The notes under the pieces: generated by a model
The model's database searches: none
Seen by the model: only the letters and a program-made list of their open reading frames with translations
What the model was told of the DNA's origin: nothing
Shown here: positions 7,103 to 9,742 of the stretch, piece by piece
Layout of the letters: the number at the start of each line of letters is the position of its first letter
Numbering within the stretch: position 1 is the stretch's first letter
NCBI GenBank assembly: GCA_030530045.1
Contig: JAUMVS010000052.1
Coordinates: forward strand, 1-9,742
Reading direction: 5' to 3'
Source of the DNA: Phoenicibacter congonensis
GTDB taxonomy: Bacteria; Actinomycetota; Coriobacteriia; Coriobacteriales; Eggerthellaceae
Length of the DNA: 9,742 nucleotides
Position numbers and translations under genes: made by a program

Positions 7103-8245
7103 TAAATGCTGTACTTTAAGTGCACCGTTACTGCAGGTAATCCCAATTTTACCGTCGAGCAAATCGATTAATTCTTGCCCAACAAGTTCTTTTCTCCAGC
7201 CTTTAAGAAGCGGAGATTTCTTGCGTTTTCCTCTGGCCAAATCAACCAAATCATGGTTGTTTGCAATGACCGATTGAGCTATGCAATTCTGAGTTGCGCG
7301 AAGCTTTAGAAGAGCATTCATTAAAAACACGATGTCATCTACATTTTCCTCAGCCGCACCACTGTCAGCAAGCTGCGGGTAATCAGCCTTGTCGCATTTT
7401 CTGCCAGCTTTTAGAGCATCAAGGACTTCTCGTGCCTCGCTGATTTTCAATGAATTCTGCACGCCTCTAACATTAAAAAGAGCATCGATTGTTTTTGGGT
7501 CGCGCTTGCAAATTTCTGTCACCTGCTCATCGGTTAAAACCCATTTGCGAGGAATGTTTAGCTTCTTAGCACGATTTTCTCTCCAAGCAGCAAGCTCGCG
7601 TGCCAAAGCAAGCTGGCGAGGCTTTAGCTTGTTTACATGCTTTAAATGCATGTAGCGCTCGCGAGGGTCTTCATCAAAGCGGTCCTGACGAGAAAGCTCC
7701 ACGAACTCATAATCTAGCCAGCTTTCCCTGCCCAACATCTTCATTTTTTTGCATTGATAATCAAAAAGTTCTGGCAAATAGAGCACGTCTTCAATTGCAT
7801 ATTCAAGCTGTTTTTCAGTCAGTGGACGCTTGTTCCAGTCGGTAAAACCCTCCGATTTATCAATTGAAATGCCGAGCGATTTTTTCAACAAATTAGCAAG
7901 ACCTGGCTGGTTTAGGCCATCGGTCACAGCAGCAGCCAATTGTGTGTCAAAAAGCGGGTGAGGCACAACGCCAGTCTCGTAATAGAGAATCTCTAGATCT
8001 TGAGCTGAGGCATGAAAAACCTTCAACACATCTTCTGCATCAAAAACCTTCGCTAGCGGTTTTATGTTCTTAAAGCAAAAAGGATCAAAGATAAACGATT
8101 CATCGCCAATTTGGAATTGAATCAAACTCAGTTGCGGGTAATAGGTCTTTTCGCGCATGAATTCTGTGTCGATGAAAATTACTTTTGACTTGAGCGCTTT
8201 GTCGATGAAATTATTTAATTTTTGAGTTGTATCTATGTAGACCAA
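7097..8245 (-). CDS. rnd: Ribonuclease D
   Basis: The 382-residue protein is a DEDDy 3'-to-5' exoribonuclease that trims tRNA and other stable RNA 3' ends. Exo I has Asp26 and Glu28 in FIDTEFMREKTYYP. Exo II has Asp83 in VFHASAQDLEIL. Exo III has Asp153 and Tyr156 in YAIEDVLYLPEL, preceded by TDWNKRPLTEKQLEY. An HRDC domain spans about 206-282 (LKPRQLALARELAAWRENRA onward). The remaining C-terminal region of about 100 residues is less conserved, and its end (SPLLKGWRKELVG) resembles the second helical domain of RNase D. The start is TTG at 8245, with AGGAA 5 bases upstream; no ATG or GTG is available that retains the Exo I region. It is divergent from the lipid kinase gene across 54 bases and heads the leftward block of genes. 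Confidence 0.93.
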   Translation of the reverse strand: MVYIDTTQKLNNFIDKALKSKVIFIDTEFMREKTYYPQLSLIQFQIGDESFIFDPFCFKNIKPLAKVFDAEDVLKVFHASAQDLEILYYETGVVPHPLFDTQLAAAVTDGLNQPGLANLLKKSLGISIDKSEGFTDWNKRPLTEKQLEYAIEDVLYLPELFDYQCKKMKMLGRESWLDYEFVELSRQDRFDEDPRERYMHLKHVNKLKPRQLALARELAAWRENRAKKLNIPRKWVLTDEQVTEICKRDPKTIDALFNVRGVQNSLKISEAREVLDALKAGRKCDKADYPQLADSGAAEENVDDIVFLMNALLKLRATQNCIAQSVIANNHDLVDLARGKRKKSPLLKGWRKELVGQELIDLLDGKIGITCSNGALKVQHLG

Positions 8246-8250
8246 AGTAT

Positions 8251-8255
8251 TTCCT
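8251..8255 (-). promoter_or_regulatory. Shine-Dalgarno site supporting the TTG start of RNase D
   Basis: On the minus strand AGGAA is followed by ATACT and then TTG at 8245. The spacing is normal, so the rare initiation codon is well supported. TTG starts usually lower translation. Confidence 0.6.
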
Positions 8256-8270
8256 AAATTAATGTGTTTG

Positions 8271-8276
8271 TATAAT
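8271..8276 (+). promoter_or_regulatory. Candidate -10 box for the lipid kinase gene
   Basis: A perfect TATAAT lies 23 bases before the kinase ATG in the 54-base divergent gap. The -35 region is poor (about TATTTC at 8248-8253). Transcription from it would start near 8283, giving a leader of about 17 bases with AAAGGA inside. On the minus strand the overlapping GATAAT (8280-8275) could serve RNase D; in that case the two promoters would exclude each other. Confidence 0.5.
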
Positions 8277-8299
8277 TATCTTAGCAAAGGAACAAATGT

Positions 8300-9217
8300 A
8301 TGAAACTGCTCGTAATCAACAATCAAGATTCAGGACTGTCTGCAAAGGCAGTGTTTTCATACATTCGTCAATGCTCTCAATTTGCAGAAGACATCACGGT
8401 GCGCTCATGCGGAAACAACTGGGACCCGACGTCTTTTCTCTATGATGCTGATGAATATGATGCAGTAATCTGTGCAGGCGGTGATGGAACATTCGCTTCT
8501 GTCTCGCACGCTATGGCAAACACTGGAATTCCAATTTTGCCCTACCCTGCTGGCACTGCAAACCTCATGGCACTTAACCTTTATTTGCCAATCGATGACC
8601 CAGCGCTAGCGAAGATTACCTACGAAATGCAAACCCTTGATTTTGATCTCGGCGAAATTACTCTTAGCGACGGCAGAAAAAAAGGCTTCTCAATCATGGC
8701 AGGAGCCGGCTACGACGCCACTATTATGCAAGAGGCAATTCCTGGCAAGAAAATCCTAGGTCCGCTTTCCTACGCGACTGCAGCGGTTGCTAACTTTGCG
8801 CCTCAGCATGCAAAGATTGAATTGAAAGTCGATGATGAGGAAATTTCAACATCGGGCGTGGGAGTTTTGCTAGTAAACTTCTCACGAATTCAGTTTGACC
8901 TTTCTGTTGTGCATGAAAACAACCCGACCGATGGCATGTTTGATGTGGTCGTGTTTAACACATCAGATGCAATTGGTCTCATTCCAGCGCTGATGTCAGC
9001 TGTTCTTGATCGCTCAGGCGACTTCCCTTCACGCACCGATGCATTCCAGGTATTCAAAGGCAAACACATCGAAGTTGTGACAGACCCACCTCTGCAAGTG
9101 CAATATGACGGAGAACCAGCAGGCATCACAACGCCTTTTTCCGCTGACATTCTTCCAAAGGCTTCAAGAATCATTGTCGGCGACGACGCAATCAAACACT
9201 TTTCAAACAACGAATAA
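8300..9217 (+). CDS. Diacylglycerol kinase-family lipid kinase
   Basis: The 305-residue protein belongs to the DAGK catalytic / LCB5-YegS family of soluble lipid kinases. ATP is bound by the glycine-rich GGDGT at residues 60-64 (VICAGGDGTFASVSHA), followed by YPAGTANLMALN at about 82-93. The C-terminal beta-sandwich half includes FSIMAGAGYDA and DGMFDVVVF, and ends with the LQVQYDGEPAG segment, all usual for the family. The likely reaction is phosphorylation of diacylglycerol or a related membrane lipid, which feeds phosphatidic acid back into phospholipid synthesis. The exact lipid cannot be told from sequence. AAAGGA lies 8 bases before the ATG; another ATG at 8296 is out of frame. It stands alone, divergent from RNase D and convergent with the tRNA genes. 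Confidence 0.93.
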   Translation: MKLLVINNQDSGLSAKAVFSYIRQCSQFAEDITVRSCGNNWDPTSFLYDADEYDAVICAGGDGTFASVSHAMANTGIPILPYPAGTANLMALNLYLPIDDPALAKITYEMQTLDFDLGEITLSDGRKKGFSIMAGAGYDATIMQEAIPGKKILGPLSYATAAVANFAPQHAKIELKVDDEEISTSGVGVLLVNFSRIQFDLSVVHENNPTDGMFDVVVFNTSDAIGLIPALMSAVLDRSGDFPSRTDAFQVFKGKHIEVVTDPPLQVQYDGEPAGITTPFSADILPKASRIIVGDDAIKHFSNNE

Positions 9218-9230
9218 ACGACCTCTCCAA

Positions 9231-9270
9231 GTTAAAGCAAATTACGCAATGCTGCTTTCGGAGCTTTAAC
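9231..9270 (+). terminator. Possible terminator or nested hairpin after the lipid kinase gene
   Basis: GTTAAAGC (9231-9238) and GCTTTAAC (9263-9270) are perfect 8-base arms starting 14 bases after the kinase stop. Inside, AAAGCA can instead pair with TGCTTT (9253-9258), together with CTCC and GGAG at the flanks, so two exclusive folds exist. The downstream sequence is T-rich (ATCTGTGTTTGATTTGTT) but has no solid T-run, so termination is uncertain. Confidence 0.4.
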
Positions 9271-9371
9271 ATCTGTGTTTGATTTGTTACCCAGCCCGAT
9301 TTCCATTAATGCCCTAAAACAAACACTAAAAAAGTTCTAAAACTCCATAAGAGGACATAATCTCTCATAAA

Positions 9372-9489
9372 TTAAGTGAGACAGCGGAACTAGTCTTTAA
9401 GGCTGCGAGAATCCCCAGGGAGGCTGATTTAAGACGTCTAAACAAAAACTAGCGCCAATTGCTTCGATAGCAGTTTTCTCCGCACTTAA
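9372..9489. ncRNA. Candidate structured RNA of about 118 bases, strand and identity unknown
   Basis: TTAAGTG (9372-9378) pairs with CACTTAA (9483-9489). After a 6-base bulge (9379-9384), CGGA (9385-9388) pairs with TCCG (9479-9482), making 11 closing base pairs. Inside, GTCTT (9393-9397) pairs with AAGAC (9431-9435) around a C/G-rich loop containing TCCCCAGGGA. On the plus strand, a CATAAT (9356-9361) would place a start near 9368, just before the stem. No T-run terminator follows at 9490-9540. Read on the minus strand, it would be downstream of tRNA-Cys. The pairings are seen; that this is an RNA gene is inference. Confidence 0.25.
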
Positions 9490-9520
9490 GAATAGCGATA
9501 AGAATCAGTAAGCTATTAAG
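9485..9520. other. Hairpin next to the tRNA-Cys 3' side
   Basis: AATAGC (9491-9496) and GCTATT (9512-9517) form six base pairs around a 15-base loop. CTT and AAG extend the stem by three more pairs across an AAG bulge. The outer part shares CTTAA with the long-range stem at 9483-9489, so the two cannot form together. On the minus strand it follows tRNA-Cys by about 23 bases but has no T-run. Confidence 0.35.
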
Positions 9521-9542
9521 TTAAAACAAGGAATTTAAAAGA

Positions 9543-9616
9543 TGGAGGCGACGTCCGGATTCGAACCGGAGATAAAGGCTTTGCAGGCCTCTGCCTTACC
9601 ACTTGGCCACGTCGCC
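9543..9616 (-). tRNA. tRNA-Cys (anticodon GCA)
   Basis: The minus strand gives a full cloverleaf: acceptor GGCGACG with CGTCGCC, D arm in GGCCAAGTGGTAAGGC, anticodon stem GAGGC/GCCTT with loop CTGCAAA, and T arm TCCGG-TTCGAAT-CCGGA. The discriminator is U, followed by an encoded CCA. Anticodon GCA reads both cysteine codons. The length with CCA is 74 bases, which is normal. Confidence 0.97.
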
Positions 9617-9621
9617 ATTTA

Positions 9622-9655
9622 AGAAAAACAGCCAGCCCAAATTAATGAGCTGGCT
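9622..9655 (-). terminator. Terminator-like hairpin between tRNA-Gly and tRNA-Cys
   Basis: On the minus strand AGCCAGC, a 12-base loop and GCTGGCT form a perfect 7-base-pair stem followed by GTTTTTCTT. It lies 11 bases after the tRNA-Gly CCA end, and its T-run ends about five bases before tRNA-Cys. In the plus direction only TTTAAG follows, so the orientation is clear. Confidence 0.75.
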
Positions 9656-9666
9656 TTAAGTTCAAA

Positions 9667-9742
9667 TGGAGCGGACAACGGGGTTCGAACCCGCGACCCC
9701 CACCTTGGCAAGGTGGTGCTCTACCAGCTGAGCCATGTCCGC
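9667..9742 (-). tRNA. tRNA-Gly (anticodon GCC)
   Basis: The minus strand gives acceptor GCGGACA with TGTCCGC, D arm GCTCAGCTGGTAGAGC, anticodon stem CCACC/GGTGG with loop TTGCCAA, and T arm GCGGG-TTCGAAC-CCCGT. The discriminator is U and CCA is encoded. It is 76 bases long and complete: its 5' end coincides with the last base of the window, so its promoter is outside. Anticodon GCC reads GGC and GGU. Confidence 0.97.

Larger units (their letters stand above)
9218..9542. other. 325-base region without a protein gene, rich in inverted repeats
   Basis: This convergent gap between the lipid kinase (plus) and tRNA-Cys (minus) has no reading frame that I would support. It holds the nested hairpin at 9231-9270, a CATAAT box at 9356-9361, a long-range stem joining 9372-9388 to 9479-9489, an inner GTCTT/AAGAC pair (9393-9397 with 9431-9435), and a hairpin with arms 9491-9496 and 9512-9517. 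I could not match it to tmRNA, RNase P RNA, SRP RNA or a riboswitch class I know. Confidence 0.6.

Noticed and set aside
8890..9210. Open frame of 106 codons antisense to the lipid kinase
   Set aside because: It is a shadow of a well-conserved kinase C-terminal domain with no independent support.
9372..9489. tmRNA, SRP RNA, RNase P RNA or a known riboswitch
   Set aside because: I looked for their hallmark motifs (tag frame and TTCGA-type 3' end, GGAAGCA loop, GAGGAAAGTCC, common aptamer cores) and found none.
9543..9742. tRNA-associated integration site for a mobile element
   Set aside because: No integrase gene and no duplicated tRNA 3' end is visible in the window; both tRNAs are intact.

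Overview
The window looks like a chromosomal core region of a moderately AT-rich member of the Actinomycetota, most plausibly the Coriobacteriia (Atopobium/Lancefieldella/Fannyhessea-like). That placement is inferred from the gene set (acetate kinase and phosphotransacetylase, exonuclease VII, an RNase D with HRDC domain, a YugP-type peptidase) and from the general look of the proteins. It was not tested by any search. I see no insertion sequences, phage genes, CRISPR arrays or rRNA.

Layout, left to right. Bases 1-581 hold the N-terminal part of phosphotransacetylase (pta, minus strand, cut by the window edge). A divergent plus-strand pair follows: glf (UDP-galactopyranose mutase, 706-1920) and a family 2 glycosyltransferase (1965-3005). 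Two tandem terminators (3013-3048 and 3064-3093) close this pair, and the second also closes the leftward genes. Then comes a long minus-strand block, in transcription order: RNase D (8245-7097), a membrane-anchored YugP-like zinc peptidase (7003-6344), xseA (6344-5094), xseB (5081-4839), a HIT-family hydrolase (4800-4432) and ackA (4362-3175). Divergent from RNase D, a diacylglycerol kinase-family lipid kinase gene runs on the plus strand (8300-9217). The right end has two minus-strand tRNA genes, Cys-GCA (9543-9616) and Gly-GCC (9667-9742), both with encoded CCA and separated by a terminator hairpin.

How the genes fit together. AckA and Pta form the acetyl-CoA to acetyl-phosphate to acetate route that yields ATP. 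They lie on the same strand but are split by the oppositely oriented glf-glycosyltransferase cassette. That cassette would make UDP-galactofuranose and probably add a sugar to a surface glycan. XseA and XseB are the two subunits of exonuclease VII. The peptidase gene is translationally coupled to xseA by a one-base stop/start overlap.

The one stretch over 300 bases without a protein gene, 9218-9542, is not featureless. It contains several inverted repeats, including a long-range pairing of about 118 bases just downstream of a TATAAT-like box. This is the best candidate for something undescribed, but it is unproven. The rest reads as ordinary housekeeping.
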